Origin: Bombus terrestris
Taxonomy: Eukaryota > Arthropoda > Insecta > Hymenoptera > Apidae
Length of the DNA stretch: 64,000 nucleotides
Assembly (NCBI RefSeq): GCF_910591885.1
Contig: NC_063276.1
Coordinates: 9,796,001-9,860,000 of the forward strand
Direction: 5' to 3'
Shown: positions 49,727-61,761 of the stretch, one piece after another
Layout: every line of letters starts with the position of its first letter
Position numbering within the stretch: position 1 is the stretch's first letter
Notes under the pieces: model-generated
What the model was told of the DNA's origin: nothing
What the model saw: only the letters and a program-made list of their open reading frames with translations
The model's database searches: none
Position numbers and translations under genes: made by a program

Positions 49727-51352
49727 TGTAACAAGTAACAACACGGTGTATACTGCTATCGACGGTCCGTAGTCCTTTCCATTTGCCTTTCTCTCTTTAC
49801 CTGATCATTGATCAGAGAGTTTTCGGTAAGTAGGGACTCACGAGAGACAATACAGCACCGGGTCCCGGTCACCGTTGGTCCGTCGTTCGTGTTCGCACCT
49901 GGTGGTCCAACGTCGGTTCACCAGGACCGGCGACCAGGATTCGTACTTGCATCCTTGAAAAAAAGAGAGACGGAACAGGGGTTCTCGGGTGAAAAGGCTC
50001 GTGCTCGGTCTCGTGTGTAGCCCGGCCCGTTGCTGCTCTGCGCCTTTGTCTGTCTCTCTAACTCATTTTCCCCTCTTTCCTCTGATCCTCTTCCCCGAGA
50101 AGAATCGTGGAAAGCCTGCGAAAATCGTCGATGCTTGTTTTCGTTGCGAAAGATAGTGTGAATAGAGACTCGAGAAAAAAGAAAAACAAAAAATGGGTAC
50201 TGTGGAAGGAAAGAGATATCAAAGGGAGGCTGAAGACACGATTGGACAAAACGGTTAGGAAGAGAACAAACCCGGTCGAGAGAAGGGTATTTCGTCATTT
50301 AAACTCGTTTCTGACTATTACGCGATCTCTCGAACCGTTTGTGGACACAGCAAGATCGTTCGACTGCTCGTACAACACTAATGTTATAATATGCCTACTA
50401 ACCAAAGGGATTGGGAAGAGTTGCTCGATCTTAGCGATCTCAACGACATATGGTGGTCTATGATTATATCGGTGACATGACAATTACAAAATTACAAAAT
50501 TTATATAAGACAAGAAACATTTCTTTTTTTCTTTTTTTTTTTCTTTTCTTTTCTTTCTGGTGGAGAGCGGTGTTAGAAAAAACAGAGATGAATGATAAAA
50601 ATCTAACGACGAGTAATAGTAACAATATAGTAATTACATCGATATATAGATATATAGATACTAAGAAAACACTACTCGATATATGACACTGAGAATTAAT
50701 GAAATCGAAAAATAAAAAGGACAATCGCTCTAGTTTATGTATATGTGCGTGTATATATATATATATATATGTAGAAAGAGAGAGAGAAGCGACAAAATAT
50801 AGTTTCTATGACAAATCTGCCGCACTACCAGATATATCAATAGTCTCGTCGCACTAAATTACCAGTAAGGGCTCTCGCAGGTCAAAATGAATATTTCAAC
50901 TACAAGCGATATTTATATACATATATAAATGTGTGAGATATGTATATGTTACGTATACACGATCTACAGACAGCGATTATAACCCGTATAGCTTGTGATA
51001 TCGTTAGATTGCTGTTACTATACAGTTATACACAAATAAACGCAATTCTGCAGCTAGTCGATCGCTATGATTAATTGCAACGCCAGCTCCCATTGCGAAC
51101 TAACCTATATTATTTAACCTATGAGGAAAGAGGGTACATACGCTATCGATCGAGGAATCGGTTTATTCGTCGGCTCTTTTTAAATCCAAGCCCACGCTAA
51201 TTTCAACTCAAACGCGATACATACATATATACTTCTTCTTTTAAGGTCATAATATGTATGTACGTGTGTAAACGGTTTTACGCGGTCGTGTTACATTAAA
51301 CGAGCTGCTCATTTAGACACATGTTTAATCGGGACACGAGGATTATGATATT
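49727..51352. other. Gene-free stretch
   Basis: No coding exon supported. It contains a (TA)n(GA)n tract at 50750-50790 and T-rich tracts near 50520. Confidence 0.55.
50750..50790. repeat. (TA)n(GA)n microsatellite
   Basis: TA dinucleotides followed by a short GA run. Confidence 0.85.
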
Positions 51353-51738
51353 TAACGCTAGAACTACCAGAGCAATTGAAACGATTATTTCGCAATTTTG
51401 CATAGGGATTTTATTTTTCACAGTTTTACCGATCTGCCACGGAGCTTGTTTCTTACAAGCTTGGAATTTGTTTCTTACAACCAGTGAAAAACTTGTAATT
51501 AGTTTTCCAATTGTAGCTGTGCTAAATTTAGAATTTGCGACTCTATTGTCGATTCAAAATTAACGTCACAAACATCGATAAAGATTTCGCTAAATTTTGA
51601 TCGATTTTTGACTAGAAATTATTCTACGATAAGAAGATTGTTTCATGAAATACCTACTGATTTACAAACTTTTGATCGGTGATTTCTAGTTCCTTTGATA
51701 CAAGTTTTATACGTTAATCGTCTGTAATTTTAGCGTTA
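51353..51738. mobile_element. TA-flanked MITE with TAACGCTA ends (about 386 bp)
   Basis: The left end reads TAACGCTAGAACTACCAGA. The right end, from the other strand, reads TAACGCTAAAATTACAGA. They match in about 16 of 19 positions with one gap, and a TA lies at each outer edge. This fits a non-autonomous Tc1/mariner-type element. The 80-codon frame inside shows no transposase motif. The family is inferred from the end structure only. Confidence 0.45.
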
Positions 51739-52286
51739 CTATCATTATTTCCCTTTTAGATTGCCGATTTGCATGTAACATTTTCGCTAATATTTACACG
51801 CGAAGATAATCAGGACGTTTAATAATTGCCAGTATTCTAGTCGGCACAGTTTGCACACGCTCGTCCACAGATTAATCAAACGTGACGCGTAATATCATAA
51901 CAAATCTACTCGTGAAAATCCCATAAATAAAATATAATATGAGAATAAATAATATAATACAAACGACTAAAAATATTTATTACGCTCGTCTCCAAATTAA
52001 TCGTTGTTTAAATTGTTTAAAAAAGAGTGAATCGTTAATCGACGAAATAGAAAACTGAAAATTCGTTGACAACGAGCAGATCGCTTTCCCACGCTTTTCT
52101 CCGACATTGACGAATTGATACGCGGATTAAATCGAGAAACGATAGAAAAGCGGGGAAAAAAGCGGAAAACTTGAGAGGGCTCTGGATGACCCTGTTGCTT
52201 CAAGGTTGAGAGGACTGCCTCGAGAGAGGCACGAGGGCCTGCTGATGTCTCTTGAAAATGGCTACCTTATGTATAGTAGCGAATAA

Positions 52287-52345
52287 AGAGAAGAAGAAGA
52301 AGAAGTAGTAGTAGAAGTAGTAGTAGTAGTAGTAATAGTAGTAGT

Positions 52346-52384
<39 letters not shown>
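52287..52384. repeat. GAA/GTA triplets followed by (GA)n
   Basis: A compound tract: GAA triplets, then GTA triplets, then a GA dinucleotide run. Confidence 0.95.
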
Positions 52385-52387
<3 letters not shown>

Positions 52388-53157
52388 AACGGTATGCAAA
52401 AAAGGAGTAATGCTAAAGTAGATTAAGGGCAGTATTCATAGCAGTTACTCGGTCACGAAGATGCCAAGTGTTGCGCAGCTTCTCAGTCTCGTATGCGCGA
52501 ATAACAATTAAACCTCTTAAAAGCCAAACCGATCAACTTTGCCTCTTCTAGATCTCTCAGTCTCACTGCGATTAATATTCAATATGGAAAATCGGATTAT
52601 CATTACGATTAGTATTCAACGTCTCAATCAAATGAGAAATGTCTCAATTTTGATGCAAGAACAGAGATTTTATCTACGAATAGAGATATATAAAGGAGAC
52701 TTATAAAATTGCTTCCTGCAAAATCAAGGTCGGTGGTATCGACACAATCGTCGCTTTCCTCTGTTGTCTCTTGATAAATCGAGGATATCGAACAATGCGC
52801 GTGCAAACCCACGTCTTCTCGGCCCACGACAGTTTCGTAGGCGTAACTGCAGTAAACCGGAACAAAAGCAAGGGAGGAAGCAAGGGAGATTCTGTCTGCC
52901 TGCTCTACCAATGTCGCAAGTAATAATAAACGATACGAAAATCAGAAATAAAATCGCATAAATCATCGATTTTTATCTAACTTTGAATCATTTGTTCGGA
53001 ATACTGCGATATGGTCAAAGTCATTTTACTATTTACTTGCTCGCTCGCGTACTTTTATTAAAAATGGAAACGTTTGCTTGAAAAACGGTTCTGCCAATGG
53101 TCGAATTTGTATTTATACTATGAGATCTCTGATATCGTGTCATTCTATCGACTCTTT

Positions 53158-53197
53158 GGTATGGTATAAATGTTATACCATACCTGGTATGGTATAA
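53158..53197. repeat. Perfect 12-bp hairpin with a third direct copy
   Basis: GGTATGGTATAA (53158-53169), a 3-base loop, then its exact complement TTATACCATACC (53173-53184). One base later the same 12-mer appears again in direct orientation (53186-53197). Confidence 0.85.
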
Positions 53198-53385
53198 ATA
53201 AACACGTTCCCTTAAAACGACGTTGCGCGGACGATATTTGTCTGAAAGCTATTGTTTGCTATTAAATCGTTCAAGAAATGGGAGCTACATCGTATCTGTT
53301 GTGGAATTGTTTGCTGTCTGCTGTTTGGCATCCCATGGATGGAATCAATTAATTGGCATCCCTGAACGAGAAAAGAGAAAAAAGC

Positions 53386-53427
53386 AGAGAGAGAGAGAGA
53401 GAGAGAGAAAGAGGAAGAGAGAGAGAC
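53386..53427. repeat. (GA)n microsatellite
   Basis: A GA dinucleotide tract of about 40 bp with AAG interruptions. Confidence 0.9.
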
Positions 53428-54540
53428 AAATGCGATGAAAATGTAAAGAAAGTCAAGAATCTGCAGGGACGAGTGGCAGCTATTTATTCCGCAAGATCGG
53501 AATACTTGTTTGAATTAATCGAAAATATCGGCGACATGACTTAATTAATTAAACGACAATCCTTGGCGCAGCGAGATTCTAATCGTTTTAAACGCGAGAG
53601 ATCGATAAGCGAAAATGTATTTATAGTAATTCTCGATTAATCAATGAATTTTTGTCGAAGTTTATAACGCGTCGTTTGCTATTGAGCGGACCCTTCGAGC
53701 GCATAGGATGCTAATTAAGCTGTCGACGTGATTCGAGTTGTAAATTTTATAACCTGCAATGTTGGAAATTCCAACTTCTCAAAAATAGCAGATACACTGC
53801 CCGTATCGTAAACTGAGGATAATCTTATATTCTCAACATCATCGATTCGATCTGTCGACCGTGTCGTTGTTGTTGTCTACTTGTACGTCATCGAAGTACA
53901 AGCAGTGAAATATGTAGATTTTTACTTTAAGATTATTCAAATCAAATTCTTGGTCTTTCTAATGAAAACGATTTATTACTATTTCAGGCAACTGTATTAA
54001 TCTTTTAATATCCTAACTATGATAATTTCCAATATGCAAAACCAAGTTACCTAACACCTCGTAAATTAAATGCTCGACTCATGTTTCTCGTTTCATTCAT
54101 ATGCAATGTTCCTCGTTTTGTTTTTCAAACGAAACCGATTGCAAAAAGCAGTCAATAAATCCTAGAACATTTACCACACGGATAATCGACGAGTCTCAAG
54201 TCCGACTCTGCGTTAAGCTGGCACTTCTCTGCTGCAATCGGTTGAGTTCGCGAGCATCGTCTGGCAGCCGTATCTTCCTCGTGAGAAACGTGCTCCTTCT
54301 GTCGCGAATTAACGAGCATACGTTACGCGGTCGTTGCATCGTCTTAACGAGCTGCAGCACGTGTAGGCGCGCGCCGCGAATTAACGAGCAGCCTTTCGAA
54401 CGCGCCAGCCGCGTGTCTCGACGTTGATATTTCCTGCGACATTCAACGGAATCGATTCTTACGATCCAAATCGAGTTCCAATATGTTCTTCGCTCGCATC
54501 ACCGCTTCCGATGCGATCCTAGCCTCTACTTGAGAAATCT

Positions 54541-54547
54541 GTGTCTC

Positions 54548-54592
<45 letters not shown>

Positions 54593-54598
54593 TTTTCT
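54541..54598. repeat. (CTGT)n(CT)n microsatellite
   Basis: CTGT tetranucleotides pass into a CT dinucleotide run. It extends the long artificial frames found on both strands here. Confidence 0.95.
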
Positions 54599-56811
54599 TT
54601 CTCGTACAATATAATTCCAAGTCTCGGAGAATCGAAGAAAAACGAAGAGAAGCAAGAGGTAGATCCACCATGTGCGCGACAGCTACATCGACGAGTTGAC
54701 GACGATTTGAGAACCATCTGCAGAACCGTCTCATCTGACTCTCTAGAATCAAACCCACTAGCCAGCGTCGTCTCATCCCTCGTGTTCCAGGGTGAAACGT
54801 TCTCGTTCCCTCGTCGCGTTCCATCTTCCAAGAAGCCGCGGAGCGTACGTTCCACGTACGTGCATGGAAACGCTGCGGTGGCGAACGAACCGGCATGCAA
54901 AAGGACTGCGAGCGAGCGCAGTATTGTAGATCTGTTGCTAAACTCCCCTCCCGAGCCGTTCGCGACTCCTACCCTCCAGTGGCTGCTCTTGAGAGACCAG
55001 CCAGCAAACTCCATTTCTACCACCGGCTCGAGCCACCGTCTCCCCCACTGCCACAGCCGACACCTCCCCTCGAAGGCCACCCCCAACGAACCTATCTTCC
55101 TGGTCAATAACCTCGCTGTACCGTGTGCCGTGTACCCGCGACATAATCGGCTACCATCGCGTTTCGGATCAACGTGCTTCCACATAGCACACGTGTCTCT
55201 CCTTTTCTTTTTTTTTTCTTTTTCTATTTGCACCTTCTAAATTTATTTTTGTACGCTGTATAGCAGTTCTGATTTTCTTCTTTAACGTTGGAGTATGTAT
55301 CGTTCTGTTACAGTTGACGCACAACGCTTCCGGATAATAGTTCGTACTTGAATTTAGAATGCTCTGTGCTAATTTCAAGAGTTCGGTTTCCATCGATCAC
55401 ATTTATCGCGCGAAATATAAAATACTAGCTGAAAACTGGGTACTTTAAAGTAAATACAGCTAAACTCGTAATTAATTTTCGTTTTCTAAAACCAAACAAT
55501 ATCAACGCAGGGTTGAACTTCAGCTCGTAACTTTCTTTCAGTCGTTCCTCTTCCTTATTGGTCAACTTTCGTGTAGGTGCACTAAAGACGTATAGGCAAA
55601 TTTAGCTCTAAGCTAACTATAGCTTTAATATCAAACAATTCTGCGTAAATTTCGAAGTAAAAGTATTCGAAGAACGGGGATCACGAGCGACGTGGAAAGA
55701 AATATAAAAATTGAGTGCCCGGATTGTTCACGCTAGGATTAAATAACGAGTTTGTATTTCTAGAGGGGATGAAAGAGGAAGCGATTGATCGACGAGTATC
55801 CGGAGCTCTTATTCTCCCGCGTTGCATCACAGTTTCGTTACTTTTTCACCCGTGTTTCCCTTTCTAGGAGGTGAGAAAAGAAACGACGACGTCGTTTTAT
55901 CGAGCGTCGCCGACGCGCTACGACAACTTTTTGTTTGCTCGTCTTCGTCTATACTCGTTTCAAATGGAAATTTTAATTCGATTCGGAATTCCTTTACCTT
56001 CCGAATCTCCTTTCGTGTCTATCGCGCATCAGAGAACAAGTACGTGCGCTATCTCCGAGGACAAAAATTAACGTGATACGTATCTTCGTTCTTTAAAGAC
56101 GGCCATATCTTGGTTAAATTGTATCGCGCGTCTCTGCCAACTACCGATACGACGGCAGAAATTTCTCTCACCATCCTGACTATTGATCCTCTCTCTAGCA
56201 AGCTGATAGAATTGTTACAAGCTTCCTTCCTTCGAAACGTGTTCCTGCGTTTTCCCCTCAACTGCAGCAGCGAGTATTCTACGGCTGTTGTGTTCTTCGA
56301 AATTATAACAGACCGATCCAGATTCCGTAGACGCGACAATTTCAATGAAATTTCGTAATATTGTCTGCTTTGAAAGCATACAAAAACGAACGAGGCAGAA
56401 AATTTTGTTGAGGCTATAGAAGAAATATTCTCTTAGAAATGGAACACGCGAATAAAAATAATAAGAAAAACGCGATCGGATCGATAAGAGAATTTTTCGA
56501 GGGCGAGAACGATGTTCGGCGAAGAGAGTGCCATCCATAGGGTGGCGCCATCTGTGCCGGTTGTCGGGAAACTCGTCTTAAAAATCACCCCCCTAAGATC
56601 AATACACCGTACGGGTAGACAGTAAGTCTATGGAACGCGAACGAAATGCCCCAGGAGGTTACATCTTTTAACTTTCACCGCTTTTCTTGATAATTTAGAG
56701 ACATGGTGCAAGCAGAATCCGGGTACAGCGTGTGTATAATAATTTCTGGAGCACGACCATGTGCATAGTTCGAGAACTTAATTGTAAAAATTCAGATCTT
56801 TAATTGATATC

Positions 56812-56832
56812 TCCCTCTCCCTCCCTCCCTCC

Positions 56833-56886
<54 letters not shown>
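56812..56886. repeat. (CCCT)n(CT)n microsatellite
   Basis: CCCT repeats followed by a CT run of more than 50 bp. Confidence 0.95.
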
Positions 56887-56888
<2 letters not shown>

Positions 56889-57478
56889 ACGATCTATACC
56901 TTTCCATTTCGAAATTCGAATTGACCGATCTCCTCTGCTGAAGCAAGTATATTCTCCGACGTAGTTGGAAAATGGAATTGAAATATGTTATTAGAATTGC
57001 GATTAATAAACTGTGAATATCCACGCAGATTCAGATTATCATGACGTTTCCACTAGAGAGATTGAATCCAAATATTATAATTAACACGCTGTACTCTGGA
57101 CATTCCGTACAATCCTGCGTATTACGTACATTTTCTACGTTCGATTTTTTCACGTATGCACAAACATCCGTAATCTGATTAGCTTTTCGTTCGCGTTTCG
57201 CCTAATATTCCACTGTTCGTAACAATGCCGAGCAAGGTTTCTCTGTTTACGGACGAATCGGCGGACGCAGGTGTTCGAACGATTTAGAATATTACGCGCT
57301 TTGGAAGCCATAGAAGAAAAAGGAAGGAAAAAAGGATGCATCGTAAACGAGCGAGGAAGACCCGTGAATTCGGGTCAGGCATTTGGCTTACGAGGGTAGT
57401 TTCCAAAGGTTTCCTCTCTCTTTGGAATCTCCGCTTTGCGGCTTCTAACGAGATAATTTGATTTTCAGGTTGCACAAA

Positions 57479-57538
57479 GCACTGTTTTCTCTCTCTCTCT
57501 CTTCCCCCTCCTGTCTCTCTCTTCCTCTCCTTCCTCTT
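57479..57538. repeat. CT-rich tract
   Basis: An imperfect CT/CCT pyrimidine tract of about 60 bp. Confidence 0.85.
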
Positions 57539-58333
57539 TCCGCCCCACTCGAGATCTCTTATGTTTTCATACAAACTTTTTTCACCGCTTAATCGGCAGC
57601 AAAGTCAGTACGCGGCCGATCGATCGATCGATCACCAACTGTATCGCGAGTACGATGTATCGTTTCATTAGATCACCGCTTTCGACATGGTTCCACGTAG
57701 ATTTTTAACGAATTACGGTTTTTCGATAACGAAAGTTTGAAAAACGCAGCCAACGATGGGCAAAGAAAGTTTTTAGGTAGAACACGATGGAACAGAATAG
57801 CCATTGTTTGGAGTTTCAGCGATATTCAAAATGCATTTGGAATAGATTCAAGTTACATACGTGTGCAACCTGCTACAATAACGATCGATCACCATTTGTT
57901 GGTATACTTTCTCGCGGTGTGAGCTGCGCAAATAATCGTTTTAAAATCGAGCACAGTGCAACGAGCATAATTAAACTTATCGTAGCGTCGCACGATTTAG
58001 TTTTCACCGGTAATGTTTTTTCACGCTCCAAACTCGCGTTTTATGGCATAATTCCTCGTGGAGAACACGTAGAATTTCAACTGAAATTCTACGCATTAGT
58101 CTTCTGAATTAGTCGCGTCTAATTTGCGATTTGCCAGTCCAGTTTGCGTTGAATTAAAATTAAACGGTTCACATTGTAACGTCAGACCTTAATCGCATCT
58201 CTGTGCGCGTGTTTCCATTAATTAATTCTTTATCCTAATTTCCATCGTTGCAACGTACAATGAAACTTTGTGTGATAAATGAAAGAGTCGTTTCTGTAAT
58301 TTGAAAATCATTATTTAGAGGCACGACAAATAG

Positions 58334-58510
58334 AGAGATGGTTACATAATTTGTCGCAAATCACTTGTCCCAAAGGTAAAAGGCGACTCGGTTGGCGGCG
58401 GATTAATTCACGAAATCCCCTCCTTCGCCGCCAATTCGAACGATGGCGCCGCCATTATTTGGCATTCTTCGTCCCTGCCGCATTTAAGCCTCAGCAAAGA
58501 ACAGCAGTCA
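58334..58510 (+). other. Candidate untranslated or internal exon ending at a GTAAGC donor
   Basis: A stretch with one frame open for about 59 codons and no in-frame ATG, ending at a strong donor (CAGTCAG|GTAAGC). A CATTTAAG motif and a CAG-rich, initiator-like sequence lie in its last 40 bases, so the donor could belong to a short 5' UTR exon. Its phase at the donor is 1, which does not fit directly onto the exon at 60192. Confidence 0.2.
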
Positions 58511-58511
58511 G

Positions 58512-60191
58512 GTAAGCACAAAGAACGCGTAAGACAAAACCATCGAGGGCGAAATCCTCGCTTCGTCGGATCGTCGAAATTCTTCAAAATCGCTATATTA
58601 CCTTCACATCCTCTCGCGTCGTTCTAAACAAAGTAACAGATTTTCGAATTCGAGCTATGGCAAAAATGATTCCTCCAGGCTTTCTCCGTTTTCTCGTCGT
58701 CGAAAAAAATTGTCAGGATGGCTGTTGAATTTTCAATGTATGCTTCAGCAGAGGAATGAAACTGGAATTAATTAAGGCTCGACGACTATGGACGCGCACT
58801 TGTAATTATAATTGCCGCCATGCAGACGGTGTCGCATCACTCTACGAGATCTACGATCATTAGAATCGCGAATCGAGCGTCGATCAATACGAAGAACAAC
58901 TGGACCTTTCATTTCAATATCGTTGCACCGCGAATGATACTACTTCTGCAGTTGATATCAAAAGCCATCGTTCTGAAATAAAATTCTTTTCCTTTCTTAT
59001 CGATCTTTATACCATGATATAATACCGTCGAATTTACTAAAAGTATTCCCTCGGTGATATTGACCACAAATGAATTTAAAAGACACACACAATTTCCTGG
59101 TGATAGAAAGTTGCACCGTCTTTCGCGCAGTTCTGGTGACTCGAGCATTTTTCCAGCGAGCATGAAACAATCATGCAGGCTGGATGATTGTTCGAGAAGC
59201 GCGTTGTGCAGCAGAACGGCGAGAAACACAGGGCATGGTTTAATATTGACAATGGCAACGACAAAGTTCCTAACGGGACTGGGGCTGAGGGTTTACAGAG
59301 GGGCGATGGCACGAAGTAAGCAGCTTATTGCGAGCGACGCAGTATGGATTTTCACCGACGTTGCTGTTTGACGTTGACTTCTATCCGATAGTTGCTGCGC
59401 AGTCGAGACATCTCTACCGAAAAACTCTTACATCGCTGGATGAAGGCTGGCATATCCGCGAAAGCTTCTTTCCTTTGTACCCTCCCGAACATCGAGACCA
59501 ACTTGGTCAACTACTATACTCGTTCCTGACACTTTGCTGTCGTTTCGTTGCACGAGAGATGTTTGGATAACCGTCCACTCTGTTGCTTCGTGCATCTCCT
59601 CTTCCTTAGTTCTATCGCTTTCTCCCTTCTTTTTAACAACGATCGTCGGACGTGTATTTTAGACTACGGTTATAGCAAAAGAGTGTTTCGACGATCAGTT
59701 ATTCCGATGAATATATCGGAAGAAAATAAATATGCATAGAGAATATCAAAGAATATGTAGAAAATGTTTGTAGATAAAACGATGAAAGAAATTGGACTAC
59801 GATGTCGGCTCGGGATAAAAATCTAAATAAGTGACATAGAATATGAATAGGATTTCGGTTGTTGCGTTAACAGAATGTGAAAGACGAAGCGTGAGTAAGT
59901 AAAGTACAAAATAAAGAGAAAGCTACGTCAGCTCAAGGACATTTTTATACGCAAACCTTTTACACCGCTTTGATGTCTACAATCTCTATAAACATCCTTA
60001 CATATCTTCCGAGACTCCTTATAGATTCTTACGCATGTATGCATACATTTTGATCTCTGGGCGTTTTGTTCGTCAAAACAGTAGTTCATCGGATCAGAAC
60101 ACACATCCATTGTGACCATAGCCTTATACATATGTTGTCACAAAGTGACGCCAACATAGTATAACCTTTAACATGGTTCCTTCGTTTTCAG
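58512..60191. other. Probable intron and 5' region of the gene ending at 60410
   Basis: No certain exon. An ATG at 59252 begins MATTKFLTGLGLRVYRGAMAR, a mitochondrial-presequence-like peptide, and ends at a good donor (GAA|GTAAGC at 59315-59316). That donor is phase 1, while the exon at 60192 needs phase 0, so another exon or another donor would be required. Confidence 0.25.
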
Positions 60192-60410
60192 ATAATCAAA
60201 CGGCACAAGTTGAAGCCGGCGATTCACTTGGACAATCGGTACCGGTTAATGAGAAACGAGCCTATGCTGGACGCGGACGGAAATGAAACCGATCAAATCG
60301 GCGAGGACGAAACTGCGCCACCTAGCCCAGAGGAAATACTCGCTATAATGGAAGAAAAGGGTCACGATTATTTTACCAAGCGTTTACCACGGTTAAAGAT
60401 TACGGAATAG
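60192..60410 (+). CDS. Probable terminal exon of an unrecognised acidic-tailed protein
   Basis: After a GTTTTCAG acceptor, 72 codons are open in phase 0 to a TAG stop. A basic segment (IIKRHKLKPAIHLDNRYRLM) is followed by NEPMLDADGNETDQIGEDE, a PPSPEEILAIMEEKGHDY segment that looks helical, and a basic C-terminus (KRLPRLKITE). The mixed charge pattern and codon use look like real protein, unlike the random frames nearby. There is no Met in good context at the start, so upstream exons are needed. An AATAAA follows 38 nt after the stop. I do not recognise the family. Confidence 0.55.
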   Translation: MIKRHKLKPAIHLDNRYRLMRNEPMLDADGNETDQIGEDETAPPSPEEILAIMEEKGHDYFTKRLPRLKITE

Positions 60411-60448
60411 AAACCTTGTATCGCGTTCGAATTATTTTCTCAAATACT

Positions 60449-60454
60449 AATAAA
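60449..60454 (+). promoter_or_regulatory. Poly(A) signal AATAAA
   Basis: AATAAA 38 nt after the stop codon of the exon at 60192-60410. It supports that exon as the 3' end of a plus-strand transcript. Confidence 0.6.
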
Positions 60455-60498
60455 TAATTTCTCCTTTCGAATTTACGTTCAACTAAATGTAAACTTAA

Positions 60499-61757
60499 GG
60501 GGCTATTCTAGTCTACAGATTTGAAAAAATCGAAAAATTTTTTTGTTCAAATTTCCAAAGTTTAGACATTCAAGAATATGCCCTTAAAAGGATTTTTCAA
60601 AATTTCGATTACTTTATGAGTTACAGCCATTTTTGTGATGCGACATCTGCTCCGGTCCGACCGGAACAAATGAACAATAGACGGTAGACGCTGCCCGAGT
60701 ACGTACGTATGAATACCCTCATAAAATCTTTATTGTATTTTATCCCTTTTTAATGTATTTGTAATTCAATAATTCAACTGTAACGATGTTTGGATTCTAA
60801 AACCCAAAATAATAACGGAAATTCGTCAATATGGACTTTTGCTCCGAAGCACATCTATGCAGGAACGCAGACAATTCAAATTTCTACTTTCCTCGTAGTA
60901 CGTATTTTTAATGAAGGTTTTATACCCATATTAAAAATCTTGTGGTCAAAAAGTGTCATGGGAATCATGATTGGCCCAGAAGCTCATGCGTTCGCAATCA
61001 GGCGAGACGAAGTTCGCATCGAGCGCTCTGAACTCCGAGCTTCAGAGGCATCAAAAGAAGCCACGACTGCTCGTCCCCATAAAAGAACTTCGGAGAATGA
61101 GGATTTTGAAGTAAAGGAAGGTTTCTTGTATAGAGCAGGAATCACCGATTAAAAATATGTAAATATGCTGTACCATTCTACAAGTAAAATTGCCAGAAAC
61201 TTGTCTCAAAACTTTAAACGCGTTTTTCTCGAAACTACTTTTTTCGAGTTGGCGTGCACGATATCTCAAGTTCTAATGAACCGATTTATTTGAAATTTGG
61301 TGTGAATGTTTTTTATACATTCCTCTATCGCCTCAACCACGCTCAGATCAAAATTTTTAATTTTACTATGTTTAAAAAATTCAGAATTGCCAAAAAAACA
61401 TGCCAAAAAGGAAAATTTTTTTTCAAACGGTCGCCATTTTATGAAAAAATATTTTTTTTACTTCTCCAAGGTTCATGCTATAACCGCATTTATACTAATT
61501 AAGAATCCGTTCGGTTTTTTTGCTTCATATGTCCAGAAGGGTTGAAATCATGCACGGCAAGATACCGTTTTTTTGGATCCTCCACTTTGCCAGCTCATAA
61601 CTTTGTGAATTTTGAGCTTTTTTCGGTTAATTTTTTATGTAATCTTAAAATATCAATAAACAAATGATAAAAAAATGGATAGTAAAAATATTTTTTGTTT
61701 CGTTTGTACAGAGCTTCAAAACCCGCCCGAATTTCATGCGTAGACTAGAATACCCCC
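60499..61757 (+). mobile_element. Non-autonomous Kolobok-type DNA transposon (1259 bp)
   Basis: The ends are GGGGCTATTCTAGTCTAC on the left and, read from the other strand, GGGGGTATTCTAGTCTAC on the right: an 18-bp inverted repeat with one mismatch. TTAA lies directly outside both ends (60495-60498 and 61758-61761), the target site used by Kolobok and piggyBac. The internal frame at 60790-61152 resembles the C-terminus of Kolobok-type transposases, which favours Kolobok. A full Kolobok transposase needs well over 1 kb more, so this copy is internally deleted. Near-perfect ends suggest fairly recent movement. It sits about 45 bp after the poly(A) signal of the upstream exon. Confidence 0.85.
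60784..61152 (+). pseudogene. Kolobok-type transposase C-terminal remnant
   Basis: About 120 codons follow an in-frame stop at 60781-60783 and have no proper start. The order of motifs matches the end of Kolobok-type transposases: KTQNNNGNSSIWTFAPK (in active members usually NESFN..IW..APK), then TFLVVRIFNEGF, a short helical linker, IMIGPEAHAFAIRRDEVRIE, the ERSELRASEASKEATTAR segment, and a final EVKEGFLYRAGITD. The N-terminal DNA-binding part and the upstream catalytic region are missing, so it cannot make an active enzyme. The family assignment is from memory of the family's pattern, not from a search. Confidence 0.7.
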
Positions 61758-61761
61758 TTAA

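Larger units (their letters stand above)
51739..58333. other. Gene-free stretch with microsatellites
   Basis: No supportable coding exon. It includes triplet and GA tracts at 52287 and 53386, a perfect hairpin at 53158, CTGT/CT tracts at 54541, and CT tracts at 56812 and 57479. A GC-richer patch at 54.5-55.2 kb is open on both strands but unrecognisable. Confidence 0.5.

Noticed and set aside
61254..61545. Two overlapping plus-strand frames inside the Kolobok element
   Set aside because: AT-rich Lys/Phe-rich translation in the non-coding part of the transposon, beyond the transposase stop.
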